In this document: positions 54,961 through 63,805 of the stretch, piece after piece | Layout: each line of letters opens with the position of its first letter | How positions within the stretch are numbered: the stretch's first letter is position 1 | Origin: Sinorhizobium psoraleae | GTDB lineage: Bacteria; Pseudomonadota; Alphaproteobacteria; Rhizobiales; Rhizobiaceae | Direction: 5' to 3' | Length of the DNA: 64,000 bases | Assembly (NCBI RefSeq): GCF_013283645.1 | Contig: NZ_JABEKV010000001.1 | Location: forward strand, 984,577-1,048,576 | Program-made: the position numbers and the translations under genes | Notes under the pieces: model-generated | The model's input: the letters and a program-made list of their open reading frames with translations, nothing else | Databases searched by the model: none | Told to the model about the DNA's origin: nothing

Positions 54961-56394
54961 ATGCTCGACAAGAGAAAGTTCTACATCAACGGCGAATGGA
55001 TCGACCCCATCGAGCCCAAGGATCTGGAGGTCCTGAACCCGGCGACCGAGCAGCCGATCGCAGTGATTTCCATGGGCACCGCCGCCGATATCGATCGTGC
55101 CGTTGCCGCCGCGAAGAAGGCCTTTGCAAGCTACAGCCAGACCAGCGTCGAGGAACGTCTGGCGCTGCTCGAAAAGCTGCTTTCGATCTACAAGCGTCGC
55201 TATGACGAGATGGCCGCGACGATCACGATGGAACTCGGCGCCCCGGCGACGATGGCGCGCGAACAACAGGCCGATGTCGGGGTCGGTCACCTGCAGGGCT
55301 TCATCGACGCGCTGAGACGCTTGAAAACACGTGACCGGCTTCCGAACGGCGATGTCATGCTGCGCGAGCCGATCGGCGTCTGCGGGCTGATCACGCCCTG
55401 GAACTGGCCGATCAACCAGATCGCTCTCAAGGTCGTGCCGGCGCTTGCGACCGGCTGCACCTGTGTGCTGAAGCCAAGCGAATTCACGCCGCTCAACGCC
55501 ATGCTCTATGCGGAGATGATTGACGAGGCGGGCTTCCCGGCGGGTGTCTTCAATCTCGTCAACGGCGATGGGGTCAGTGCCGGTGCCGCGCTCTCGAAGC
55601 ACAAGGACATCGACATGATGTCGTTTACCGGTTCGACTCGGGCGGGCATCGCCGTCAGCAAGGACGCGGCCGAAACGGTCAAGCGCGTCACGCTGGAGCT
55701 TGGCGGCAAGTCGCCGAACATCGTCTTTGCCGACGCCGATCTCGAGGATCGCGTCACCGGCAGCATTCTCGAATGCTTCAACAATTCCGGCCAGTCCTGC
55801 GACGCGCCGACGCGCATGCTGGTGGAGCGCAGCGTCTACGACAAGGTGGTGGAGATTGCGAGACGTGTCGGCGCCGAGGCGAAGGTCGGCGACCCGACAA
55901 AGGAGGGCTCGCACATCGGCCCGCTCGTCAGCCACGTCCAATACGGCCGCGTCCAGGCGCTGATCGAGGCGGGTATTGCCGAAGGCGCCAAACTGCTCAT
56001 CGGCGGCGTGGGCAAACCGGAAGGCTTCGAGACCGGCTATTTCGTCAAGCCGACGATTTTTGCCGACGTCGACAATACCATGCGCATCGCGCGCGAAGAG
56101 GTATTCGGTCCGGTGCTGGCGATCATTCCCTTCGACACGGAAGAGGAAGCGATCCGGATCGCCAACGACACCAATTACGGGCTCGCGGCCTATGTTCAAA
56201 CGGGGGACCCGAAACGGGCGGAACGCGTCGCCGCAAGGCTGCGCGCAGGCATGGTGCACATCAATGGCGGACCGCACCGCTACGGCAGCCCCTTCGGCGG
56301 TTACAAGCAGTCCGGTAATGGCCGCGAAGGTGGCATGTTCGGACTTGAGGATTTCCTGGAAGTGAAGACCGTCCACGTCCCGGACGCGGCATGA
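54961..56394 (+). CDS. NAD(P)-dependent aldehyde dehydrogenase
   Basis: 477 residues. Seen are TPWNWPINQIALKVVPALAT (cofactor pocket, Asn), SFTGSTRAGIAVSKDAAETV, LELGGKSPNIVFADADLEDR (general base Glu) and the catalytic Cys in NNSGQSCDAPTRMLV, then EEVFGPVLAIIPF. It could oxidise the aldehyde made by the PuuB-like oxidase; it is 2 kb away with other genes in between, so this link is inference. SD gggaaggagaag precedes ATG 54961, and a terminator follows. Confidence 0.92.
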   Translation: MLDKRKFYINGEWIDPIEPKDLEVLNPATEQPIAVISMGTAADIDRAVAAAKKAFASYSQTSVEERLALLEKLLSIYKRRYDEMAATITMELGAPATMAREQQADVGVGHLQGFIDALRRLKTRDRLPNGDVMLREPIGVCGLITPWNWPINQIALKVVPALATGCTCVLKPSEFTPLNAMLYAEMIDEAGFPAGVFNLVNGDGVSAGAALSKHKDIDMMSFTGSTRAGIAVSKDAAETVKRVTLELGGKSPNIVFADADLEDRVTGSILECFNNSGQSCDAPTRMLVERSVYDKVVEIARRVGAEAKVGDPTKEGSHIGPLVSHVQYGRVQALIEAGIAEGAKLLIGGVGKPEGFETGYFVKPTIFADVDNTMRIAREEVFGPVLAIIPFDTEEEAIRIANDTNYGLAAYVQTGDPKRAERVAARLRAGMVHINGGPHRYGSPFGGYKQSGNGREGGMFGLEDFLEVKTVHVPDAA

Positions 56395-56412
56395 TCTGCC
56401 GCTAGGCTACAT

Positions 56413-56444
56413 TCAGCCGGTGCCGCCGCGCCGGCTGATTTTTA
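56413..56444 (+). terminator. Rho-independent terminator after aldehyde dehydrogenase
   Basis: Stem tcagccgg/ccggctga (56413-56420, 56431-56438) with a 10-nt loop and five T directly after, 19 bases past the stop. Confidence 0.75.
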
Positions 56445-56556
56445 TCGCTAATTTAGTGGTTGGCCGCTGTTGTCGGCAGCAGGCTTCTGATAGCTGGCTT
56501 GCGGGTGCCATTGAGCTCGTGGCGCCCGCAGTAAGTCGACCCCTCTGGACATCGCC

Positions 56557-57447
56557 GTGACCCAAGCCGCCGGTTCCGTTTCTTCCCGCAACTCGATTGC
56601 GATGACAGCGCTGCTGCTCGGTGGTGTCGCCATCGGCGGGTCGCCGATCTTCGTTCGGCTTTCCGAAGTCGGGCCGATGGCGACGGCGTTCTGGCGCGTA
56701 GCCTTGGCTCTTCTCCCGCTCGTCGCCTGGTCATGGCTGCGCAACGGATCGGCGAGCGACAGGCGGCCGGAGCAATTCTCCGATTACGCCATGCTCATCC
56801 TGCCCGGCGTCTTTCTCGCGATCGACCTCGCCGCCTGGCATCTCGCACTGACCATGACGTCCGTTGCGAACGCGACACTGCTCGCAAACCTTGCGCCGGT
56901 CTTCGTCACGCTCGCGGGCTGGGCGCTGTTTCGCACGCCGGTCAGCGCCGTCTTCGTCGCGGGGCTTGCCACGGCCGTCGCCGGCGTCGTGATCTTGAAG
57001 GGCGGGCCTGCCGCGCTCGCTGACGGCGACGTCCTCGGCGACGGCATCGCTGTCGTCGCCGCGATGTTCTATGCTGGCTATATCCTGGCGATCGGCAAAT
57101 TGCGGAGCCGGTTCAGCACCAACCGGATCATGATCTGGAGCACCGCCTCGGCTGCCGTGTGCATGCTGCCGATGACGCTTGTCGCAGAACCCTCGCTGTT
57201 CCCGGCAAGCGCCTTCGGATGGGCGATGCTGTTCGGTCTCGCCTTCGTCAGCCATGCGGGCGGGCAGGTCGCGATCACCTATGCGCTCGCCTATCTGCCG
57301 GCCGCCTTCTCCTCGCTGACGCTGTTGTTGCAGCCCGTTGTGGCGGCGATCCTCGCCTGGGTGCTGCTCAGCGAACCGGTGGGCCTCGCCCAGGCGATCG
57401 GCGGCGCGATCGTGCTCGTCGGGATCTTGATCGCCCGCCGCGGATAA
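56557..57447 (+). CDS. EamA/DMT-family transporter
   Basis: 296 residues with ten hydrophobic helices in two EamA halves (SPIFVRLSEVGPMATAFWRV in the first; QVAITYALAYLPAAFSSLTL LLQPVVAAILAW, broken here, in the second). It starts with GTG at 56557; ATG 56602 is an alternative. Likely an exporter of amino acids or metabolites in the inner membrane. It ends 6 bp from the convergent aminotransferase gene. Confidence 0.9.
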   Translation: MTQAAGSVSSRNSIAMTALLLGGVAIGGSPIFVRLSEVGPMATAFWRVALALLPLVAWSWLRNGSASDRRPEQFSDYAMLILPGVFLAIDLAAWHLALTMTSVANATLLANLAPVFVTLAGWALFRTPVSAVFVAGLATAVAGVVILKGGPAALADGDVLGDGIAVVAAMFYAGYILAIGKLRSRFSTNRIMIWSTASAAVCMLPMTLVAEPSLFPASAFGWAMLFGLAFVSHAGGQVAITYALAYLPAAFSSLTLLLQPVVAAILAWVLLSEPVGLAQAIGGAIVLVGILIARRG

Positions 57448-57453
57448 CCCTCT

Positions 57454-58632
57454 TCAGATGCCGGGCAGTTCGAAGCCAGCGAGCCGTTCCTCGAGCTTGC
57501 GGATCGTCGCGACATCGGCATTGGCGAAGGCGAAGCGCAGGTAGTTTTCCTGACCTTCACCGAAATAGTCCCCGGGCAGGCAGACCACGCCGGCGAGCTT
57601 CGCCAGTTTTTCGGCAACGAATTGCGAATCGATGTCGGGGAAGGGGTGGCGGATATAGGCAAAATACGCCCCGACTGCCTGCAGCTTCCATTTTGCCAGG
57701 CGGCTCATGACGTCCTTGAGCGCGTCGGCACGTGCGGCAATTTCGGCACGATTCGCAAGCCGCCAGTCCGCGAGTGCCGGAATGGCCTTGGCGACGGCCG
57801 CCTGTGCGGCCCGCGGCGCGCAGATCTGCAGGTTATCCATAACCTTGGTGATCTGTTCGACGAGCGCCGGACCGGCGGTGATCGCACCGAGGCGGTGGCC
57901 CGGAATGCAGAAGGATTTCGAGAAACTGTACAGGCCGATGAAGCTGTCCTGCCAGCCCTTCGTCTGAAGCAGGCCGTGCGGCGCAATGTCGGCCGACGGC
58001 AGGAAGTCGCGATAGGTCTCGTCGAGGATTAGCCAAGCGCCGTTCTTGCGGCAGGCTTCGTGGATGCGCTGGAGAAGTTCCGGCGGATAGACGGCGCCGG
58101 TGGGGTTGTTGGGGGAAACGAGGGCAAGCGCGCGAATGCCCGGCCGAAGCGCCGAGACGATCGCGTCGACTTCCGGCAGGAATCCGGCGCCGGCGTCGCA
58201 GGGTACCAACTCGACATTGATGTCGAGCATCGCCAGCGTCGTTTCCTGATTGAAATAATAAGGGTTGGTCATCAGCACCGTGTCGCCGGCACCGGCGATC
58301 GCCATGACGGCACACATGAAAGCCTGGTTGCAGCCCGAGGTAATGTGAATGTTGTCGGCGGTGATCGCCGCACCATAGAGAGAGGCGACATGGGCAGCAT
58401 AGGCGGTGCGCAATTCCGCCTCGCCCTCGATCGCACCGTAGCCGGTAAAGGCGGTCGATGCGGAAGCCTCGCCGAGCCATTTCAGCATGTCCGGATGTGC
58501 AGGATAGCCCGGCACGGCCTGCGAAAGATCGATCAGCGGACCTCTCGCCCCATCATAGGCCTTCGCCCAGGCAAGCACGGAGGGAACCGGCGGCGGCGAG
58601 AGCTTTTCGACGAGAGGATTGAAATGCGGCAT
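57454..58632 (-). CDS. Class I/II aminotransferase
   Basis: 392 residues, fold-type I PLP enzyme. Seen are TGYGAIEGEAELRTAYAAHV, ITSGCNQAFMCAVMAIAG, LVSPNNPTGAVYPPELL, LDETYRDF, the Schiff-base Lys in LYSFSKSFCIPGHRLGAITA and the Arg in YLRFAFANAD. It transfers an amino group from an amino acid or amine; the substrate is unknown. ATG 58632 has aggaaggttcaaa upstream. Confidence 0.92.
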   Translation of the reverse strand: MPHFNPLVEKLSPPPVPSVLAWAKAYDGARGPLIDLSQAVPGYPAHPDMLKWLGEASASTAFTGYGAIEGEAELRTAYAAHVASLYGAAITADNIHITSGCNQAFMCAVMAIAGAGDTVLMTNPYYFNQETTLAMLDINVELVPCDAGAGFLPEVDAIVSALRPGIRALALVSPNNPTGAVYPPELLQRIHEACRKNGAWLILDETYRDFLPSADIAPHGLLQTKGWQDSFIGLYSFSKSFCIPGHRLGAITAGPALVEQITKVMDNLQICAPRAAQAAVAKAIPALADWRLANRAEIAARADALKDVMSRLAKWKLQAVGAYFAYIRHPFPDIDSQFVAEKLAKLAGVVCLPGDYFGEGQENYLRFAFANADVATIRKLEERLAGFELPGI

Positions 58633-58701
58633 TTTGAACCTTCCTGTTGCTGCTAGCGGTGGGCGAAGTGCTGGCGGAGAGAACTGCGCAGGCGCTTCGC
58701 T

Positions 58702-59745
58702 CTATGATTTGGCCTTGCGTTTCGGGGGGCGTTCCGGGCGCCGATTCCGCGTCGGCGACGAGATCGGCTGAAAGCTCTCCGCTTTCGACTTTTGCGCGGC
58801 TTCCGGCCTCGACATGCGGCTGCGAATGATCGTACGGGCCGAGACTTGGAGCTCCGGCATAGGATCGCTTTCGAGCGCGGCGAACAGCCAGTCGATGAAA
58901 ACGCGGACGATCGGCGCGGCGCGGATTTCGTTGCGGCAGGCGACGAAAAAAGCGTCGTTGGCAGGCACCGTCAGATCGAAAGGGGCGATCAGCTCGCCGC
59001 GCGCGATCAGGCTTCCGGCGGTGATCGTATCGCCGAGCGCCACGCCCTGATTGTGCAGTGCCGCCTCGGTCGAAAGCCGCGCATCGCTCATGAAATGCTG
59101 GCGGCCGCGCTGCAGGTCGATGGCATCGGCTGCGGCGAGCCAGGTGTTCCACTCTCGGCCGTCGTCGCCGTGAAGCATCACGTGATCGCGCAGATCCCGT
59201 ACCGAGCGCAGCGGCCGCATGTTGAGGAGTGTCGGGCTTACGACCGGGAAAAGCTCGAGCCGGCTCCAGAGCTTCGCCCAGCAGTCGTTCCAATTGCCAT
59301 CGCCATAGAGCAGGCAGACGTCGACATCGGGGGAATGGAGGTGCGCCGCGTCGTTGGAGGCGATCAGCGTCAGCCTGACATCGGGGAACTGCTCGGTGAA
59401 CTGGTGCAGGCGCGGGATCATCCAGAAGGAGAGCAGCGCCGGCACGCAGGTGATCCGGAGCTCGCCGCTCGTTGCTGGCCGGGTCATGGCGGCGGTCGCG
59501 GCGGCGATCTCCGCGAAGGCGTGGGTAACGGCCGGCAGCAGCAGGGCACCTTGTGGCGTCAGTCTTAGCCGCTTGCCGCCGCGCTCGAACAGAGTGGCGT
59601 TGAAGGAAAGTTCGAGCGCGCGGATCTGATGGCTGATCGCACCGTGCGTGACGTTGAGCTCACGTGCCGCGGCCGAAACGGAACCGCGCCGGGCGGTCGC
59701 CTCGAAGGCACGCAGCGGATTCAGCGGGGGCAGGCGGCTCGACAA
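58702..59745 (-). CDS. LysR-family regulator (GcvA-like)
   Basis: About 347 residues. It starts at TTG 59745 (ggag 7 bases upstream), giving SSRLPPLNPLRAFEATARRG as in GcvA-type regulators; TTG 59772 is an alternative without an SD. The HTH is SVSAAARELNVTHGAISHQI, with RALELSFNATLFERGGKRLR. A basic C-terminal tail (RPERPPKRKAKS) of about 40 residues is longer than usual. It is divergent from the ureohydrolase gene and likely its regulator. Confidence 0.88.
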   Translation of the reverse strand: MSSRLPPLNPLRAFEATARRGSVSAAARELNVTHGAISHQIRALELSFNATLFERGGKRLRLTPQGALLLPAVTHAFAEIAAATAAMTRPATSGELRITCVPALLSFWMIPRLHQFTEQFPDVRLTLIASNDAAHLHSPDVDVCLLYGDGNWNDCWAKLWSRLELFPVVSPTLLNMRPLRSVRDLRDHVMLHGDDGREWNTWLAAADAIDLQRGRQHFMSDARLSTEAALHNQGVALGDTITAGSLIARGELIAPFDLTVPANDAFFVACRNEIRAAPIVRVFIDWLFAALESDPMPELQVSARTIIRSRMSRPEAAQKSKAESFQPISSPTRNRRPERPPKRKAKS

Positions 59746-59964
59746 GAAAGGCTCCGAAAAGCGGTGCAACAATGTGAATTTTTCTCACACGAAACGCTAT
59801 AACAATGTCAATTGATTTTCCAGCAAAATTGTCTCCTAATATGCGCCAACAAGGGCAAAAGCCTGGGGAACGTGGCCGCGCCGGCGAAACCGGCGAAATC
59901 GCAGATCGTCATTTGCGGTGCTTCGCGCACATGTCCCCGGCTGAACACACGGAGGTTCGGGCGC

Positions 59965-61026
59965 ATGGCCTGGGATGAACAGAAGCTCAACGAATTGAAA
60001 GCGAAATATGGCGAAAGCCACGGCGGTGAGCTCTTCGATCCGACGTTTCGCAAGGTCGCCGACAAGATCTTCACCAAGAGCGGCACGCGGCTGGCGCCTT
60101 ATTCCGGCATCCCGACCTTCCTGACCGCTCCCTATATGCCGGTCGACGCCGAAAATCCGGATTTCGGCAATCTCCAGGTGGCAATCGTCGGCATACCGAT
60201 GGATCTGGGTGTCACCAACCGTCCGGGTTCCCGTTTCGGACCGCGCGCCTTGCGCGCCATCGAGCGCATCGGTCCGTACAACCATGTTCTCGGCTGCGCG
60301 CCCGTCCACGATCTCCGTGTCGCGGATATCGGTGACGTAGCCTTCCAAAGCCGCTATCGGCTGGAACTCAGTCATGAAGACATCGAAAAGCGCATCAACC
60401 AGATCGTCGATGCCGGCGTCGTGCCGCTGTCGGTCGGCGGAGACCATTCGATCACCCATCCGATCCTGAAGGCGGTCGGCAAGAAGCGCCCGGTCGGCAT
60501 GATTCATATCGACGCCCATTGCGACACCGGCGGCGCCTATGACCTCACCAAGTTCCATCACGGCGGTCCGTTCCGCAACGCGGTTCTCGACGGCGTGCTC
60601 GATCCTACCCGCGTCGTGCAGATCGGCATCCGCGGCTCGGCCGAATATCTCTGGGAGTTCTCCTACGAGTCCGGCATGACCGTGATCCATGCGGAAGAGG
60701 TTTCCGGTCTCGGCATTTCGGCGATTATCGAGAAGGCGAAGAAGATCGTCGGCGATGGTCCGACTTATCTCTCCTTCGACATCGACAGCCTCGACCCGAG
60801 TTTCGCTCCGGGCACCGGTACGCCGGAAGTCGGCGGGCTTACGACCCGTGAGGTGCTTGAACTCATTCGCGGGTTCAAGGGCGTCAATCTCGTCGGCGGC
60901 GACGTCGTCGAGGTCGCCCCGCAATACGACGCGACGACGAATACGGCGCATGCCGGCGCGCAGGTGCTCTTCGAGATCCTGAGCCTGATGGTTTTCAGCC
61001 CGGCGATCACCGGCAAGGCCGGCTGA
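59965..61026 (+). CDS. speB: Agmatinase/ureohydrolase-family enzyme
   Basis: 353 residues. The manganese-site motifs are complete: SVGGDHSITHPI, MIHIDAHCDTGGAYD and YLSFDIDSLDPSFAPGTGTP. An N-terminal extension of about 55 residues before PYMPVDAENPDFGNLQVAIV suggests the guanidinobutyrase/guanidinopropionase or guanidine-hydrolase side of the family as well as agmatinase; the symbol is only by family. ATG 59965 follows cggaggttcgggcg. It splits a guanidino compound into urea and an amine. A polyamine-type importer follows. Confidence 0.88.
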   Translation: MAWDEQKLNELKAKYGESHGGELFDPTFRKVADKIFTKSGTRLAPYSGIPTFLTAPYMPVDAENPDFGNLQVAIVGIPMDLGVTNRPGSRFGPRALRAIERIGPYNHVLGCAPVHDLRVADIGDVAFQSRYRLELSHEDIEKRINQIVDAGVVPLSVGGDHSITHPILKAVGKKRPVGMIHIDAHCDTGGAYDLTKFHHGGPFRNAVLDGVLDPTRVVQIGIRGSAEYLWEFSYESGMTVIHAEEVSGLGISAIIEKAKKIVGDGPTYLSFDIDSLDPSFAPGTGTPEVGGLTTREVLELIRGFKGVNLVGGDVVEVAPQYDATTNTAHAGAQVLFEILSLMVFSPAITGKAG

Positions 61027-61259
61027 GCCTTTGACGCTCGTTCTGCCGCCGAACTGGAAGCGGCGGCAGGGCGAGAGCCGGAACAAACAAGCTTCCAGAC
61101 ACGGGAACCACGATGTCGTCCTTTTTCCGGAACCGGGACAGTTTGCCGGTTACATCGGGAACGAAGCGATCGTCCGCGCCGACGAAGCCGGATGCGGTCG
61201 TGTCTGGCATCGCCTTTGACACGCATGGGGAGCAATGATCGGATGCCAGGCTTCTCAGG

Positions 61260-61466
61260 ATGGCCAATGCGGTCGATAATGCGGACGTGGAGTTTTTTGC
61301 GGCCGGCAGGCTGATTGCGGCCTTGTTCGCGCTTTGCAACGCGCTGATCGAACATGGGACAATTCTCCGGCGACAAAGGCTGGCGGAGCGAGCCGAAAAG
61401 ATGCAAGGAATCAACTACAACAGGGAACGCGGCGGTAGCCGCCAAAACAAAGGAGACATGCGATGA
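61260..61466 (+). CDS. Possible small protein coupled to the binding-protein gene
   Basis: 68 codons whose TGA overlaps the next ATG (ATGA at 61463). The segment VEFFAAGRLIAALFALCNAL then IEHGTILRRQRLAERAEKM looks like real amphipathic helices; the last 20 residues cover the SD region. It could be a true small gene or a leader. The remainder of 61027-61462 holds an imperfect stem ctgccgcc/ggcggcag just after the ureohydrolase stop and no other gene. Confidence 0.35.
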   Translation: MANAVDNADVEFFAAGRLIAALFALCNALIEHGTILRRQRLAERAEKMQGINYNRERGGSRQNKGDMR

Positions 61467-62542
61467 ACATCAATTCCATCAAGCGCCGCACGCTGCTGGG
61501 GGCAGGGCTTGCCGGCGCGTCGATGCTGGCGATGCCGGCCGTCTTGAGAGCGCAGGACAAGTCGCTGAAGGTCGGCGTCTACGGCGGTTACTTCAAGGAT
61601 TCCTTCGACAAGAACATCTTCCCGGAATTCACCAAGGCGACGGGCATTGCGGTCGAGTCGGTGGCAGAGCCGACCGGTGAGGCCTGGCTCGTCCAGTTGG
61701 AACAGGCCGCTCGTGCGGGCCAGGCTCCGGCGGACGTCTCGATGATGTCGCAGGTCGCAATGCTCAAGGGTCAGGCGACCGATCTCTGGACGCCGATCGA
61801 TGTGGCGAAGATCAAGAACAGTTCCAACCTGCTCGACCGGTTCGTCAACAAGTATCCGGACGGTCGCGTCGCAGGTATCGGTGCCGTTTCCTGGTACATC
61901 ACTCTCGTCACCAACACCGACGTCTACAAGGAAGCGCCGACATCCTGGTCCGCCTTCTGGGATCCGGCGAATGCCGATAAGCTCGGGCTGCTCGCGCTTG
62001 TCTCGAACTCCTTCCTGCTCGAGGTTACCGCGAAGACCTTCATGGGCGGCACCAATGCGCTCGACAGCGAAGAAGGCATTCTCAAGGCTTTCGAAAAGCT
62101 CGCGGAAGTGAAGCCGAACGTACGCCTCTGGTATCGTGACGAAGCGCAGTTCGAACAGGCGCTGAAGTCCGGTGAAATTCCGATGGGCCAGTACTACCAC
62201 GACGTGACCGGCCTTGCCGCGGCCGATGGCCATCCGGTGCGCTCTACCTTCCCGAAGGAGGGCGGCATCCAGGATTCCGGTTGCTGGGCATTGTCGCGCG
62301 CCTCGCAGAAAACAGAGGAAGCGCACATTTTCATCGACTATATGTGCCAGTCATCGATTCAGGCGACCCTGTCGCGCAAGGTCGGAACCGCGCCCACGGT
62401 CAAGCGCGAATCGACAGATCTCACGGACAAGGAGTTTGCAGCCGTTTCATCGGACATAGAACCGATTGTCCCGCGCTACGATCTCTACCAAACCAAGTCG
62501 GATTGGCTGAACCAGAAGTGGACGGAACTGATCGTCGGCTGA
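61463..62542 (+). CDS. Polyamine-type ABC solute-binding protein
   Basis: 359 residues with a Tat/Sec-like leader (IKRRTLLGAGLAGASMLAMP-AVLRAQ). It is of the PotD/PotF family (SBP_bac type): LKVGVYGGYFKDSFDKNIFP, TGIAVESVAEPTGEAW, APADVSMMSQVAML and the late DSGCWALSRASQKTEEAHIF. ATG 61463 is preceded by aaaggagacatgcg. With the ureohydrolase upstream, the ligand could be agmatine, a guanidino compound or a polyamine. Confidence 0.92.
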   Translation: MNINSIKRRTLLGAGLAGASMLAMPAVLRAQDKSLKVGVYGGYFKDSFDKNIFPEFTKATGIAVESVAEPTGEAWLVQLEQAARAGQAPADVSMMSQVAMLKGQATDLWTPIDVAKIKNSSNLLDRFVNKYPDGRVAGIGAVSWYITLVTNTDVYKEAPTSWSAFWDPANADKLGLLALVSNSFLLEVTAKTFMGGTNALDSEEGILKAFEKLAEVKPNVRLWYRDEAQFEQALKSGEIPMGQYYHDVTGLAAADGHPVRSTFPKEGGIQDSGCWALSRASQKTEEAHIFIDYMCQSSIQATLSRKVGTAPTVKRESTDLTDKEFAAVSSDIEPIVPRYDLYQTKSDWLNQKWTELIVG

Positions 62543-62551
62543 TCGCCAACA

Positions 62552-62584
62552 GGTCTCCCGCCGGCCGAGCGCCGGCGGGAGACC
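62552..62584 (+). terminator. Strong hairpin after the binding-protein gene
   Basis: A perfect 14-bp stem ggtctcccgccggc/gccggcgggagacc with a 5-nt loop, 9 bases past the stop. There is no T run, so it may be an mRNA-stabilising or partial terminator inside the transporter operon. Confidence 0.55.
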
Positions 62585-62590
62585 CTATTG

Positions 62591-62760
62591 CAGCGGCCAT
62601 TGCGCGTCCGAAAAGACACGCGGCGCTGTGGAAACCATCTGCGCATGAGGCGCTACTGCATGGTTTCTTAAACCGGAAACCGATTTAAGAAACCGTGCAG
62701 CAATTCAGAGCGATACAGCGGCCATTGCGCGTCTGAAGAGACGCACGGCGCTGTGGGACG
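62591..62760 (+). repeat. Tandem family B palindromic repeats
   Basis: A partial copy (62591-62631) and a full copy (62656-62760) of the family seen at 20694. The full copy carries an added large hairpin, ctgcatggtttcttaaa/tttaagaaaccgtgcag (62656-62672, 62684-62700), 16 of 17 pairing, then caattcagagcgatacagcg and the inner stem around ctgaag. It fills the gap between binding-protein and ATPase genes. Confidence 0.65.
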
Positions 62761-62767
62761 GGGATAT

Positions 62768-63805
62768 ATGTCGGGACTTGCCCTTCAGAACGTCGTCAAG
62801 GAATTCGGATCCTTCACGGCCGTCAACAATGTCGAGCTCACCGTGCCGCACGGCACCTTCGTTTGCATGCTCGGCCCATCGGGCTGCGGCAAGACGACGT
62901 TGCTGCGCATGATCGCCGGGCTTGATCTCCCGACGGGAGGTGCGATCCATCTCGACGGCGAAGACATCACCCGCGTGCCGACCCACAAGCGCAATCTCGG
63001 CATGGTGTTTCAGTCGCTGGCGCTCTTTCCGCACCTGACCGTCGGCGAAAACATCGCCTATCCCTTGCGCATCCGAAACGCACCGAAGGAGGACCAGAAG
63101 CGGCGGGTCGAGGAACTGCTGTCGATGATCCATCTCTCGGGCTATGCGGACCGGCCGGTTTCCAAGCTTTCCGGTGGCCAGCGCCAGCGTGTCGCGATCG
63201 CCCGCGCCCTGGCGATCTCGCCGAAGCTTTTCCTGCTCGACGAGCCGCTCTCGGCGCTCGACGCGAAACTGCGCGAGGCGATGCAGGTGGAGCTCCGGCA
63301 ACTGCAGCAGAAACTCGGGATCACGACGATCGTCGTCACGCACGACCAGCGCGAAGCGATGACCATGGCCGATACGGTGGTGGTCATGAACGGCGGAGAA
63401 ATCCGCCAGGCGGCCTCGCCGATCGAAATCTACCGTCGGCCGGCGGACAGTTTCGTCGCCGACTTCATCGGCCAGACCAACTTGATCGAAGCCGAAGCGG
63501 ACTCGCTCGGCCATGTTTCCGTGCTCGGCCAGCCAGTGCCGGGTCTCGCGCTGCTCCCCGGCGCGGCCAAGGCGACGCTGTCGATTCGTCCCGAGGACGT
63601 GCACCTGACGGCGCCGGGTGCCGGTGCAATTTCCGGCACGGTCACCTTCGTGCGCGATCTCGGCGGGACGATCGAGACCTTCGTGGATGTTGCCGGCCGC
63701 CAGATTGTTGCCGTTTCCACGCCGCGCGAGCGGCCGGACGTCACCGTTGGCCAACAGGTCGGCGTCGCGCTCACTCCCGATGTTTGCGTGGTGCTCAGGA
63801 AATGA
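62768..63805 (+). CDS. Polyamine-type ABC transporter ATPase (PotA-like)
   Basis: 345 residues. Walker A is [20 protein letters not shown], the Q-loop is MVFQSLALFPHLTVGENI, the signature is [19 protein letters not shown], Walker B is FLLDEPLSALDAKLREAM, and the H-loop is VVTHDQREAMTMADTVV, with a C-terminal TOBE (ATLSIRPEDVHLTAP). It is coupled to the permease gene by ATGA. Confidence 0.93.
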   Translation: MSGLALQNVVKEFGSFTAVNNVELTVPHGTFVCMLGPSGCGKTTLLRMIAGLDLPTGGAIHLDGEDITRVPTHKRNLGMVFQSLALFPHLTVGENIAYPLRIRNAPKEDQKRRVEELLSMIHLSGYADRPVSKLSGGQRQRVAIARALAISPKLFLLDEPLSALDAKLREAMQVELRQLQQKLGITTIVVTHDQREAMTMADTVVVMNGGEIRQAASPIEIYRRPADSFVADFIGQTNLIEAEADSLGHVSVLGQPVPGLALLPGAAKATLSIRPEDVHLTAPGAGAISGTVTFVRDLGGTIETFVDVAGRQIVAVSTPRERPDVTVGQQVGVALTPDVCVVLRK

